A stretch of 8,678 nt of DNA from an uncultured Filifactor sp. (GCA_947254385.1 CAMYCP010000046.1:1-8678); one strand, 5' to 3'; positions 1 to 6,712 are shown, counted from the stretch's first letter. A program made the numbers and translations. The notes: generated from the sequence alone by a model not told the origin.

Positions 1-140
1 CCGCTTAAAATTATTCGTTCTTTTTCCGTTCCGTCATTAAGAGTAAATTTCAAAAGTTTTTTACTTTTCGGCACTTCTTCGCAGTTTATTACTTTTACAA
101 CTCTAAAATCAGATTTTGAGAATGTATCAAAATCAACCAT
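1..140 (-). other. Trbp111/MetRS-C-like tRNA-binding OB-fold domain appended to LysRS (partial)
   Basis: This is the 3' part of the lysS frame (residues about 531-576), still open at the window edge. The pattern [42 protein letters not shown] matches the start of the tRNA_bind domain found at the C-terminus of bacterial MetRS and in stand-alone Trbp111/CsaA proteins. Those domains bind tRNA structure non-specifically and raise the tRNA affinity of the synthetase they are attached to. A full domain is roughly 105-110 residues, so about 60 more are expected to the left. The domain assignment is by pattern recognition only. Confidence 0.82.
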
Positions 141-1730
141 ATCTTCAAATAATGGCTCTACTTTTACTTTTGAAAAGTCGATTTTTTCTGTCGTAAGTTT
201 GTCGTAAGTTTCGTAAGTTTCTTTTGACGAATCCTTATTTTCTGCCTTTTCTAAGCCTATTGGCTTCATTGTTGGGAATAATATTATATCTCTTATCGAC
301 GGCGAGTCGGTAAGGAGCATTATCACTCTGTCCACCCCTATCCCAAGTCCACCTGTCGGCGGCAGTCCTGTTTCTATGGCGTTTATGAAGTCTTCATCCA
401 TTTCGTGCGCCTCATCGTCTCCGAGTTCTCTTTGGCGCATTTGATCTTCAAAACGTTGTCTTTGATCTATCGGGTCGTTGAGTTCGGAAAAGGCGTTGGC
501 AATTTCCCAGCCGTTTACAAACGCCTCAAACCTATGAGTAAGCTCCGGATGTTCGGGGTCTCTTTTGGAGAGGGGTGAGATTTCTACCGGATGTCCGATT
601 ACAAAGGTGGGTTGCAGCATTTCTTTTTCGCAGTATTCATCGAAAAACAAGGATATTATGTGTCCTCTGTTCCTGCTTGCGGGAGTAAGTTCTATCCCCT
701 TTTCTTCAGCTATTTTTATCGCTTCTTCATCGGTTTTTATTTCATTAAAGTCGACTCCCGCAAATTCTTTTACGGCGTCTATCATGGTTATTCTTCTCCA
801 CGGCGGAGTAAGATCGATTTCTCTTCCCTGATAGTTGATTTTTTTGGAGCCGGTCGCTTTTTCAGCCATGTAGGCTACTATGTTTTCGGTTATGCGCATC
901 ATTTCTTCATAGTCTACATACGCCTGATAAAGTTCTATGGCGGTATATTCGGGATTGTGATTTATGTCCATGCCTTCATTTCTGAACATATGTCCCATTT
1001 CATACACTTTTTCAAATCCGCCGACTATGAGACGTTTTAAATACAATTCGTTTGCAATTCTCATGTACATGGGAATATCGAGCGTGTTGTGGTGCGTTTT
1101 AAAAGGTCGGGCGTTCGCTCCTCCGGCTATCGTGCTTAATACCGGTGTTTCAACTTCCAAAAATCCTTTTGAATCCAAATATTCTCTTATAGCTTTTATT
1201 GCGACGCTACGTTTTTTAAATGTTTCTTTTACTTCCGGATTTACTATTAAATCCACATAACGTTGTCTGTATCTAAGATCCGGATCTTTAAGTCCTGCGT
1301 GTTTGTCGGGCAGGGTGTGCAGGGATTTTGAGAGGAGGACTATCTTTTCGGCTCTTACCGTGATTTCTCCTTTGTGTGTTTTAAATACTTTACCTGTTAT
1401 CCCGACAATATCTCCTATGTCGTATGTTTTAAATTCCTTATATTTTTCTTCGCCTACGTTGTCGAGTTTTACATATGATTGTATGCGTCCTTCGCTGTCC
1501 TGTATCGTGATGAACGTTGCTTTGCCGTGACCTCTTACAAGCATTATTCTGCCGGATATTGAGACTTCTTTTTCTTCCAGTTCCTCAAATTTATCTAAAA
1601 TTTCGGTGCTATGGTGTGTGTAGTCGAATTTTTCGTATAAAAAAGGATTTTTGCCTTGTGCTTGCATATCCTTGAGTTTTTCCAATCTTATTTTGGAAAA
1701 TTCGTTGTTTAAAGATTCAGGTAATGACAC
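1..1730 (-). CDS. lysS: Lysyl-tRNA synthetase (class II) with C-terminal tRNA-binding domain; 3' end cut by the window edge
   Basis: Cytoplasmic enzyme that attaches lysine to tRNA-Lys using ATP. About 576 codons are visible with no stop, so the gene continues past base 1. In order, I read an N-terminal anticodon-binding OB fold (about residues 55-145, with [16 protein letters not shown] and later [16 protein letters not shown]), motif 1 ([11 protein letters not shown] to VETP, about 155-195), motif 2 ([20 protein letters not shown], about 244-265) and motif 3 ([19 protein letters not shown], about 460-480). The catalytic core ends near residue 490 (LFPTMKP), the usual full length of bacterial LysRS. 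A hydrophilic linker follows, then from about residue 532 a tRNA_bind/EMAPII-like domain ([16 protein letters not shown], then [10 protein letters not shown] and ERIILSG). The start is GTG, chosen because GGAGG lies 7 nt upstream and the N-terminus ([10 protein letters not shown]) fits the family. It lies 20 nt after greA, apparently in the same operon. Confidence 0.96.
   Translation of the reverse strand, partial: MSLPESLNNEFSKIRLEKLKDMQAQGKNPFLYEKFDYTHHSTEILDKFEELEEKEVSISGRIMLVRGHGKATFITIQDSEGRIQSYVKLDNVGEEKYKEFKTYDIGDIVGITGKVFKTHKGEITVRAEKIVLLSKSLHTLPDKHAGLKDPDLRYRQRYVDLIVNPEVKETFKKRSVAIKAIREYLDSKGFLEVETPVLSTIAGGANARPFKTHHNTLDIPMYMRIANELYLKRLIVGGFEKVYEMGHMFRNEGMDINHNPEYTAIELYQAYVDYEEMMRITENIVAYMAEKATGSKKINYQGREIDLTPPWRRITMIDAVKEFAGVDFNEIKTDEEAIKIAEEKGIELTPASRNRGHIISLFFDEYCEKEMLQPTFVIGHPVEISPLSKRDPEHPELTHRFEAFVNGWEIANAFSELNDPIDQRQRFEDQMRQRELGDDEAHEMDEDFINAIETGLPPTGGLGIGVDRVIMLLTDSPSIRDIILFPTMKPIGLEKAENKDSSKETYETYDKLTTEKIDFSKVKVEPLFEDMVDFDTFSKSDFRVVKVINCEEVPKSKKLLKFTLNDGTEKERIILS
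191..220. repeat. Three tandem copies of TCGTAAGTTT inside the lysS linker
   Basis: The plus-strand decamer TCGTAAGTTT occurs at 191-200, 202-211 and 211-220, with one extra base between the first two copies and one shared base between the last two. It lies in the coding region for the LysRS linker (about residues 504-514), where it produces the near-repeat ETYETYDKL. The period is not a multiple of three for any single step, but the 20-nt total keeps the frame open. Confidence 0.8.
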
Positions 1731-1737
1731 TTTTTTT

Positions 1738-1742
1738 CCTCC
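1738..1742 (-). promoter_or_regulatory. Shine-Dalgarno site setting the GTG start of lysS
   Basis: GGAGG on the minus strand sits 7 nt before the GTG at 1730-1728. No ATG lies at a comparable distance, so this site decides in favour of the GTG start. Confidence 0.85.
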
Positions 1743-1750
1743 GTTTCAAT

Positions 1751-2221
1751 TTATCTCGTAACTTCAATTACTTCAATGTGCAAAACTCCATCCGGCACAT
1801 TTACGTCCATTTTATCCCCCGCCATTTTGTTTAAAAGGGCTTTACCTATCGGCGCTTCAGTAGATATTTTGCCGTTTGACGGATCGGAATCCGATTTACC
1901 TACGATGGTTATATTTTCTATTTCACCGTCTATTTTTACCTTGACTTTGGAGCCTAAATTTACCTGATCGGTTTTAAGTTTGCTTTCATCTATTATAACC
2001 GATGTTCTGAGTATATTTTCAAGTTTAAGTATGCGTTCTTCAAGTTGTGCCTGCTCGTTTTTCGCTTCGTCGTATTCGGCGTTTTCCGATATGTCCCCGA
2101 AAGAAAGCGCCACTTTTATGTGTTCGGCAATTTCGGCACGCTTTGTGGATTTTAAGTATTCCAGCTCTTTTTCTATTTTGTCGTAACTTTCCTGAGTTAT
2201 AAGTTGTGATTCAGAATTCAT
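1751..2221 (-). CDS. greA: Transcription elongation factor GreA
   Basis: GreA enters the RNA polymerase secondary channel and stimulates cleavage of backtracked RNA, rescuing stalled complexes. The 156-residue product has the family's normal length and two-part layout. An N-terminal antiparallel coiled coil (about residues 10-75) carries the tip signature FGDISENAEYDEAKNEQ, in which D43 and E46 correspond to the metal-coordinating acidic pair of E. coli GreA (D41/E44). A C-terminal FKBP-like domain (about 80-156) contains GSKVKVKIDG, IVGKSDSDPSNGKIS, STEAPIGKALLNK and the terminal VLHIEVIEV strand. The ATG start has GGGAG 8 nt upstream. It lies between dusB (48 nt upstream) and lysS (20 nt downstream); the greA-lysS pairing is common in Bacillota. 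Nothing is missing or unusual. Confidence 0.97.
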   Translation of the reverse strand: MNSESQLITQESYDKIEKELEYLKSTKRAEIAEHIKVALSFGDISENAEYDEAKNEQAQLEERILKLENILRTSVIIDESKLKTDQVNLGSKVKVKIDGEIENITIVGKSDSDPSNGKISTEAPIGKALLNKMAGDKMDVNVPDGVLHIEVIEVTR

Positions 2222-2269
2222 ATTTACATCTCCCGTAAATTTTTAATAAATTTTATTGTTCTCTAAAAG

Positions 2270-3214
2270 TTAAACCGTATTACATTTATGAAAATACTCA
2301 CAAAGTAATTTTCTTACTTCAGCGTAATTTGCGGCGCAATTGATTAAGTTGCGCATTTTGGCTGAACCTTCCATGCCTTTGATGTACCAGCCGATATGTT
2401 TTCGCATTTCTTTTACGGCACGGTCTTCCCCTTTGTATTCAATTTCCAGTGCATAGTGTTTAAATATGGTGTGCATGAATTTTTCACCGGATATTTTATT
2501 TTTGTCTTCCCCGGCAAATATGAAGGGATTACCCCGTGCGGCGCGTCCTATCAACACGCCGTCCACTTTATACAAAGATATTTTATTTAAAGCGTCCGTA
2601 AGGTCGGTTACATCACCGTTGCCTATGACAGGTACATGGGATTGTTCCTTTATTTCGGCTATCAAGTCCCAGTCCGCCTTTCCGCCATAAAACTGTTCAC
2701 GGGTTCTGCCATGTACGGTTATGGCGTCCGCTCCGTTTTCCTGCAAAATTTTCGTAAATTTGGTCGCTTCCGTATCATCACAAAAGCCTGTCCGCATTTT
2801 TACGGTCACGGGTAAATCCGTCGCATTTTTCACCGCACGGACTATTTTTCCCGCAAGCTTCGGAGTTTTAATGAGCGCCGAACCTTCTCCGTTTTTTGTT
2901 ATTTTGGGAGCGGGACAGCCCATGTTTATATCAATTAAAGAAAACCTGTGCATATCGGTCAATATACGTGCCGTTTCCGCCATTATGTCCGGTTCTTTTC
3001 CGAATATCTGCACGGCGGTTTTAAATGTGTTGTCGGTTTTCAGCATATCGTAAGTGACCTTATCTTTATACACGAGCGCTTTGGCGCTTATCATTTCCGT
3101 GTACGCCATTTCAAGTCCGAAGTCGAAACAGATTTTCCTAAAAGCCAAGTCGCTTACCCCTGCCATGGGCGCAAGAAATACATTTTTCTTTAAATTTAAA
3201 TTGCCTATTTTCAT
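2270..3214 (-). CDS. dusB: tRNA-dihydrouridine synthase, DusB type
   Basis: FMN-dependent enzyme that reduces uridine to dihydrouridine in tRNA D-loops using NADPH. The 314-residue product is family length. The TIM-barrel carries the FMN-site start VFLAPMAGVSDLAFR (residues 13-26), the catalytic cysteine in DINMGCPAPKI (C100), KMRTGF (139-144), HGRTREQFYGGKADW (168-182), the phosphate-binding GNGDV (198-202) and GRAARGNPFIF (223-233). A C-terminal helical region (about 245-314) contains MRKHIGWYIKGM, typical of bacterial Dus tRNA-binding helices. The start codon overlaps the coaX stop (ATGA, 4 nt shared) and has only a weak purine-rich leader, so translation is probably coupled to coaX. The DusB rather than DusA/C subtype is inferred from the sequence style and the Bacillota operon context. 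Confidence 0.94.
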   Translation of the reverse strand: MKIGNLNLKKNVFLAPMAGVSDLAFRKICFDFGLEMAYTEMISAKALVYKDKVTYDMLKTDNTFKTAVQIFGKEPDIMAETARILTDMHRFSLIDINMGCPAPKITKNGEGSALIKTPKLAGKIVRAVKNATDLPVTVKMRTGFCDDTEATKFTKILQENGADAITVHGRTREQFYGGKADWDLIAEIKEQSHVPVIGNGDVTDLTDALNKISLYKVDGVLIGRAARGNPFIFAGEDKNKISGEKFMHTIFKHYALEIEYKGEDRAVKEMRKHIGWYIKGMEGSAKMRNLINCAANYAEVRKLLCEYFHKCNTV

Positions 3215-3996
3215 ATTTTTTCTTTCATTTTGTTGCGTTTATATATCAAAAGCAAGCCTTCGAGCGTCAAATTGCGTTCTATAGCGTCCACTTCTTCTAT
3301 GTTTTCACAAATCATACCCGCCAAACCGCCGGTAGCTATGACGGTGATTTTTTTATCGGTTTCAAGTTCTTCCATTATTCCGTGCAAAATGTGTTTTACG
3401 ACACCGATATATCCGTTTACAACTCCCGACTGCATTGCTGTGACGGTAGAAGCGCCTATATACTTTGCAGGTTTTACAAGTTCTATTTTCGGCAATTTCG
3501 ACGTTTTTTCAAATAGAGCTTCAGCGGAAATTTTAGCCCCCGGCGCTATCACCCCACCCAAATATTCGTTTTTTTCGTTTATGACGCAAAATGTCGTCGC
3601 CGTGCCGAAATCTATTATTATAAGAGGGCCTTTGTATTTATTCAGCGCTCCCACGGCATTTACTATTCTGTCCGTGCCGAGTTCTTTAGGGTCGGAGTAT
3701 CTGAGTGCCAGACCCGTTTCAAGTCCTTGACCTACTATCATGGGTTTACATTTACAGTACTTTACCGCAAAACTTTCTATGGCGTGCATGGTGTCCGGCA
3801 CCACGGAAGATATTATTACATCCTGTATTTCTGAAAGTCGGCGATTTTCAATATCAAAGAGTTCTTTAATCAATACCCCGTATTCATCACACGTTCGGTT
3901 TGTATCGGTGCCTATTCTGAAATTCATCACGGGTTCCTCTTCGTCATAAGATCCGAACACTGTATTTGTATTTCCGACGTCTATTGCAAGCAACAT
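3211..3996 (-). CDS. coaX: Type III pantothenate kinase (CoaX)
   Basis: Phosphorylates pantothenate in the first step of coenzyme A synthesis. Type III enzymes need a monovalent cation and are not feedback-inhibited by CoA. The 261-residue product has the ASKHA-fold signatures of the family: phosphate-1 loop AIDVGNTNTVFG (residues 4-15), DPKELGTDRIVNAVGAL (102-118), phosphate-2 IIDFGTATTF (127-136), GGVIAPG (147-153) and the later ATGGLAG. The ATG start has GGAGAG at 4005-4010, 8 nt upstream and inside the last codons of birA. Only 3 nt separate it from the birA stop, and its own stop overlaps the dusB start. Pairing with birA is frequent in Bacillota; in some genomes the two are fused or adjacent because both serve cofactor metabolism. 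Confidence 0.97.
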   Translation of the reverse strand: MLLAIDVGNTNTVFGSYDEEEPVMNFRIGTDTNRTCDEYGVLIKELFDIENRRLSEIQDVIISSVVPDTMHAIESFAVKYCKCKPMIVGQGLETGLALRYSDPKELGTDRIVNAVGALNKYKGPLIIIDFGTATTFCVINEKNEYLGGVIAPGAKISAEALFEKTSKLPKIELVKPAKYIGASTVTAMQSGVVNGYIGVVKHILHGIMEELETDKKITVIATGGLAGMICENIEEVDAIERNLTLEGLLLIYKRNKMKEKI

Positions 3997-3999
3997 ATT

Positions 4000-4971
4000 C
4001 TAATCTCTCCGCCCTTCTTTAAACAGACTTATTTCTCCGGAATTTAAAGAAAGTTTACCGTACTTGTCGTTTTCCACTGTAAGATTGCCGTTTTCGTTTA
4101 AATCCATGGCTTTTGCCGTCAACACTTCCCCGCCGTAATTAAACTTGACCGTTTTTCCTATTATGCAGGAATATTTTTTGAGGCGTGTAAGTATCGCTTT
4201 TTTATTGCCGTTTTCGTATTCTCCGTAATAAGTTGAAAAGTTTTTGATTACATCGAACAGAAAATCTGTCTTGTTGACTTCAATTCCTTCCATTTTAAGC
4301 GAAGTCGCAATGTCGGATATTTCATCCGGAAAACTTTCATTGTACAGATTTATCCCTATTCCTACAATTATATAATATGTCTGCTCAGGGTCGCTGCTCA
4401 TCTCTGTAAGTATCCCACAAACTTTTTTGCCGTGACACAAAATATCATTCGGCCATTTAACTTCAGCCGCCGCCCCGACTTTTAAAACGGAGTCCAATAC
4501 AGCCGCCGCCGCTACCGATGTAATGAACGGAGTTTCCGCTATATCTATCCTACTGCGTAAAAATATAGAAAAATAAAGCCCGTTTTCATCACTTACAAAA
4601 CTGCGCCCTCTTCTGCCCCGACCTTCTGTCTGTTTTCCGGCAACCACCAGTGTGTTCCCGTTCATTTCGTCCACGTTGTCTTTAATATACTGGTTGGTGG
4701 ATGGCAAAGTGTCAAAATATATGACCTTGTTTATAAATTTTTGATTTAAAAGCTGATAATACATTATATCCTCGTTTAAATCATTTCCCACTCCTTCAAA
4801 ACAATAGCCTTTTCTCGTGGATGCGCTTATTATAAAGCCGGATTTTTTGAGTTCTTTCATAATCTGAGAAATATATGATCTCGTAACCTTGAAATCTCCC
4901 GCCAGGATTTCTCCTGACAGATATTTTCCTTTATTTTCATTCAAAATTTTTATAATATCCTCTTTGATCAT
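4000..4971 (-). CDS. birA: Bifunctional biotin--[biotin carboxyl-carrier protein] ligase / biotin operon repressor BirA
   Basis: Activates biotin to biotinyl-AMP and transfers it to a lysine of carrier proteins such as the acetyl-CoA carboxylase BCCP subunit. The N-terminal winged helix (about residues 1-60, DIIKILNENKGKYLSG and VTRSYISQIMKEL, then GYCFEG) marks it as class II, able to act as a biotin-responsive repressor. The catalytic domain shows STNQYIKD (91-98), the biotin-binding loop GRGRRGR (117-123), KWPNDI (172-177), GKKVCGILTE (181-190) and GIGINL (204-209). The C-terminal SH3-like domain (about 270-323) ends in LSLNSGEISLF. I chose ATG 4971 (323 residues), because AAGGAG lies 10 nt upstream and the upstream gene ends just before it. 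A longer TTG start at 4992 would place that Shine-Dalgarno site inside the gene. No BirA operator is visible nearby. Confidence 0.96.
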   Translation of the reverse strand: MIKEDIIKILNENKGKYLSGEILAGDFKVTRSYISQIMKELKKSGFIISASTRKGYCFEGVGNDLNEDIMYYQLLNQKFINKVIYFDTLPSTNQYIKDNVDEMNGNTLVVAGKQTEGRGRRGRSFVSDENGLYFSIFLRSRIDIAETPFITSVAAAAVLDSVLKVGAAAEVKWPNDILCHGKKVCGILTEMSSDPEQTYYIIVGIGINLYNESFPDEISDIATSLKMEGIEVNKTDFLFDVIKNFSTYYGEYENGNKKAILTRLKKYSCIIGKTVKFNYGGEVLTAKAMDLNENGNLTVENDKYGKLSLNSGEISLFKEGRRD

Positions 4972-4972
4972 A

Positions 4973-5401
4973 TTATTGTTGCTCCTTGTCAATATTTAAG
5001 TCTTCCGCATTTTCAGTATTCACACTCAAAGTTTCGGCATTTTCCGTAAAATTATTGTCCGGTTTAAGTAAAATCAGTTGTTCTTTTAAATTTGAATTTT
5101 CTTTTTCCAAATCCTCAATTTGAGTTTTAAGCAGAATTGAATCCTGCCCGGCGTTATCCACCTGTTTTTTAGCCTGCTTAAGGTTTCTTCCCGCTTCAAT
5201 ACTTCGTGAAATTGACAAAAGCAACCCCGCTATTATTCCAAACACTGCCGACAAAACTATAATAAGCGCTTGTGAAATATATACGCTCCAAACAAAAAAC
5301 CTAATCGTCACAACTTTGGAATTTTGCACGGCAAATACCGCAATTATTACTACAACAAGGAGCATAAGCACTATTTTTATGTTCGCCTTGATATCTTTCA
5401 T
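4973..5401 (-). CDS. LapA-domain (DUF1049-type) membrane protein with coiled coil
   Basis: Small membrane protein of 142 residues. It has two predicted transmembrane helices, about residues 8-25 (KIVLMLLVVVIIAVFAV) and 44-64 (SQALIIVLSAVFGIIAGLLL). Between them is the short conserved stretch QNSKVVTIRFFVWS, which is the signature of the LapA/DUF1049 domain. A charged coiled-coil segment follows (about 70-113, LKTQIEDLEKENSNLKEQL), then an acidic tail in which TENAE occurs twice. In Gram-negatives LapA acts in lipopolysaccharide assembly; in Gram-positives the function is unknown, so only the topology and family can be stated. ATG 5401 was chosen because AGGAGG (5406-5411) lies 4 nt upstream; an in-frame TTG at 5422 would enclose that site. 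It ends one base before the birA start and begins 17 nt after the Csx20-like gene. Confidence 0.85.
   Translation of the reverse strand: MKDIKANIKIVLMLLVVVIIAVFAVQNSKVVTIRFFVWSVYISQALIIVLSAVFGIIAGLLLSISRSIEAGRNLKQAKKQVDNAGQDSILLKTQIEDLEKENSNLKEQLILLKPDNNFTENAETLSVNTENAEDLNIDKEQQ
4982..4987 (-). promoter_or_regulatory. Shine-Dalgarno site setting the birA start at 4971
   Basis: AAGGAG on the minus strand lies 10 nt upstream of the ATG at 4971-4969 and within the last codons of the LapA-domain gene. It argues against the in-frame TTG at 4992-4990, which would put this site inside the coding sequence. Confidence 0.75.
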
Positions 5402-5418
5402 AATCCCTCCTGATTTTT

Positions 5419-5799
5419 TCAATCATTTAAATATTTGCGAAATGTCATGTGCATACGGACATTTCTGTCGTGTTCGCCGGCGCTTAATGTATCGTACACT
5501 GTCGCATATAGTGGTATCATCCCGATTGAAAACGCATATTTCACCATATAGTACTCCGCTCCCCTGTCGCCTTCAAAAAATATGTATTTGACATTTTTTT
5601 CCAAAAAACTTGCCACATATTCCTTAAGTTCTTTTAAAGGCTGTAAATCAAGCATACCTAGCGGATTTATATTGTTCCACAAAAGGCTGTATTCTTTTGA
5701 GGGGTAAATAAAATCATATATTCCGAATTGATATTTCAGTTCTTCCGCTTGAGAATCGGTCAATTTATCTTTACAAAATAATAAAATTCCTTCATTCAT
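5419..5799 (-). CDS. Csx20-like small protein (candidate stand-alone ring nuclease)
   Basis: Soluble protein of 126 residues with no signal peptide or membrane segment. It begins with a hydrophobic strand (ILLFCKDKLTDSQAEEL, 5-21), followed by FGIYDFIYPSKEYSLLW (25-41), NNINP (42-46), a helix (LKELKEYVASFLEK), then YIFFEGDRGAEYYMVKYAF (72-90), GMIPLYAT (93-100) and a terminal RMHMTFRKY (115-123). From memory, this order (LTxxQ, LWxxIxP, GDxGAxYxxV, IPxYAT, HxxFRxY) resembles the CRISPR-associated Csx20 family, proposed to degrade cyclic tetra-adenylate in type III systems. No cas gene is visible in the window. ATG 5799 (126 residues) is preferred because GGAGGG lies 6 nt upstream; an ATG at 5823 would enclose it. 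It is the first gene after the 5843-5872 promoter and leads the LapA-birA-coaX-dusB-greA-lysS run. The gene itself is near certain; the family name is moderate. Confidence 0.6.
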   Translation of the reverse strand: MNEGILLFCKDKLTDSQAEELKYQFGIYDFIYPSKEYSLLWNNINPLGMLDLQPLKELKEYVASFLEKNVKYIFFEGDRGAEYYMVKYAFSIGMIPLYATVYDTLSAGEHDRNVRMHMTFRKYLND

Positions 5800-5805
5800 A
5801 CTCAG

Positions 5806-5811
5806 CCCTCC
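5806..5811 (-). promoter_or_regulatory. Shine-Dalgarno site setting the start of the Csx20-like gene
   Basis: GGAGGG on the minus strand is 6 nt upstream of ATG 5799-5797, an ideal spacing. It fixes that start over the in-frame ATG at 5823-5821. Confidence 0.8.
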
Positions 5812-5842
5812 GTGATTTATCATAAGCGGTATAATTTATAAG

Positions 5843-5872
5843 ATTATAACATATTTACAATTAATTTGTTCA
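5843..5872 (-). promoter_or_regulatory. Extended -10 sigma-A-type promoter for the Csx20-like/birA/lysS operon
   Basis: The minus strand carries a perfect TATAAT (5848-5843) preceded by TG and one base, forming an extended -10 element. TGAACA (5872-5867; 4 of 6 match to TTGACA) lies 18 nt further upstream. Transcription would start near 5836, giving a leader of about 37 nt before the ATG at 5799. The -35 overlaps the ttcA stop codon, and the 70-nt gap holds no terminator-like hairpin, so readthrough from ttcA could also feed the operon. Confidence 0.65.
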
Positions 5873-6688
5873 GCTTTCATAATCATCGAGGTAATTATAT
5901 TTTTTTTCTTTGTATTTCCACCCCAAACAACAATCCAAATTAATATTTTTTACGGATTTTAAGAGACATTTTTCCAAGTTGGGATTATTTTCGCTTAAAA
6001 TTGATATTAAATTTTTTACTTCCGCCCTCTTTGAAACTATATCGCCGGATGCCACTTTACACCCGCAATTCATCGCTTTTAAACTATGAAAATTCATAAA
6101 ATTTACTATGTCCTTTTCATAAATGTAATACATCGGTCTTATAATTTCCATGTTTTTAAAATTCTGAGACTTAAGTTTCGGGAGCATCGTTTTAAAACAT
6201 CCGGTATATAGTAAATTCATAAGTGTAGTTTCATTCACATCGTTAAGATGATGCCCTAATGCAAGTTTGTTACACCCAAGACTTTCCGCCTTGCCGTAAA
6301 GCGCTCCCCGGCGCATACGGGCGCACATATAACACGGATACTCCGCCGACATTTCGGATACCGATTTAAATATATCCGTGTCGAACATTTCCACCGGGAT
6401 TCCCATTTTTTCACAATTACGCAAAAGATTATCTTTGTTTTCCTTATTAAATCCGGGATTCATAGATATATACTTTGCCTCAAAAAAGACTTCGCCGTGT
6501 TTTTTTAGTTCCTGCACGAGTTTTGCCAAAACAAGACTGTCTTTACCTCCGCTTATTGCAACGGCAACCCTGTCGCCCTCATTTATAAGTTTAAATTCTT
6601 TGAGCGCACGAATAAACGGCGACCATAAATAACGACGATATTTTTTTATAAGATTTCTCTCAACTTCCGCTTTTATACTTTCAGACAT
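5870..6688 (-). CDS. ttcA: TtcA-family tRNA 2-thiocytidine synthase-like PP-loop protein
   Basis: Member of the PP-loop ATPase family whose characterised enzyme, TtcA, uses ATP and an Fe-S cluster to thiolate cytidine 32 of tRNA. The 272-residue product has the TtcA-like N-terminus (EFKLINEGDRVAVAISGGKDS, with the PP-loop SGGKDS at 46-51), the CxxC pair in YPCYMCARMRRGALY (C119, C122), GHHLNDVNETTLMNLL (145-160) and IIRPMYYIYEKDI (182-194). A further cysteine cluster NCGC (C208, C210) stands where TtcA has its third cluster ligand. Two adjacent cysteines near the C-terminus are extra. ATG 6688 has GAGGGG 4 nt upstream; the open frame continues upstream for 47 more codons without a good start signal. 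It diverges from the pyridoxal kinase gene. The subfamily is likely, but a TtcA-like paralogue acting on another tRNA position cannot be excluded. Confidence 0.85.
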   Translation of the reverse strand: MSESIKAEVERNLIKKYRRYLWSPFIRALKEFKLINEGDRVAVAISGGKDSLVLAKLVQELKKHGEVFFEAKYISMNPGFNKENKDNLLRNCEKMGIPVEMFDTDIFKSVSEMSAEYPCYMCARMRRGALYGKAESLGCNKLALGHHLNDVNETTLMNLLYTGCFKTMLPKLKSQNFKNMEIIRPMYYIYEKDIVNFMNFHSLKAMNCGCKVASGDIVSKRAEVKNLISILSENNPNLEKCLLKSVKNINLDCCLGWKYKEKKYNYLDDYES

Positions 6689-6692
6689 TTTA

Positions 6693-6698
6693 CCCCTC
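6693..6698 (-). promoter_or_regulatory. Shine-Dalgarno site setting the ttcA start at 6688
   Basis: GAGGGG on the minus strand lies 4 nt upstream of ATG 6688-6686. It supports a 272-residue TtcA over the upstream in-frame ATG at 6829, whose added residues do not look like the family. Confidence 0.7.
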
Positions 6699-6712
6699 TT
6701 ATTATATTTTAT

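Noticed and set aside
565..1530. Several plus-strand open frames of 75-149 codons opposite lysS
   Set aside because: They lie antisense to a strongly supported lysyl-tRNA synthetase, show no recognisable protein pattern and lack convincing ribosome sites. The same applies to plus-strand frames opposite greA, dusB, coaX and ttcA, and to minus-strand frames opposite the two kinase genes.
2222..2269. Terminator or promoter in the 48-nt dusB-greA gap
   Set aside because: The gap is AT-rich but has no GC stem and no paired -35/-10 hexamers that I can support.
6701..6706. Perfect minus-strand TATAAT just before ttcA as its -10
   Set aside because: It would place the transcription start inside or just after the Shine-Dalgarno site at 6693-6698, so the mRNA would lose it.
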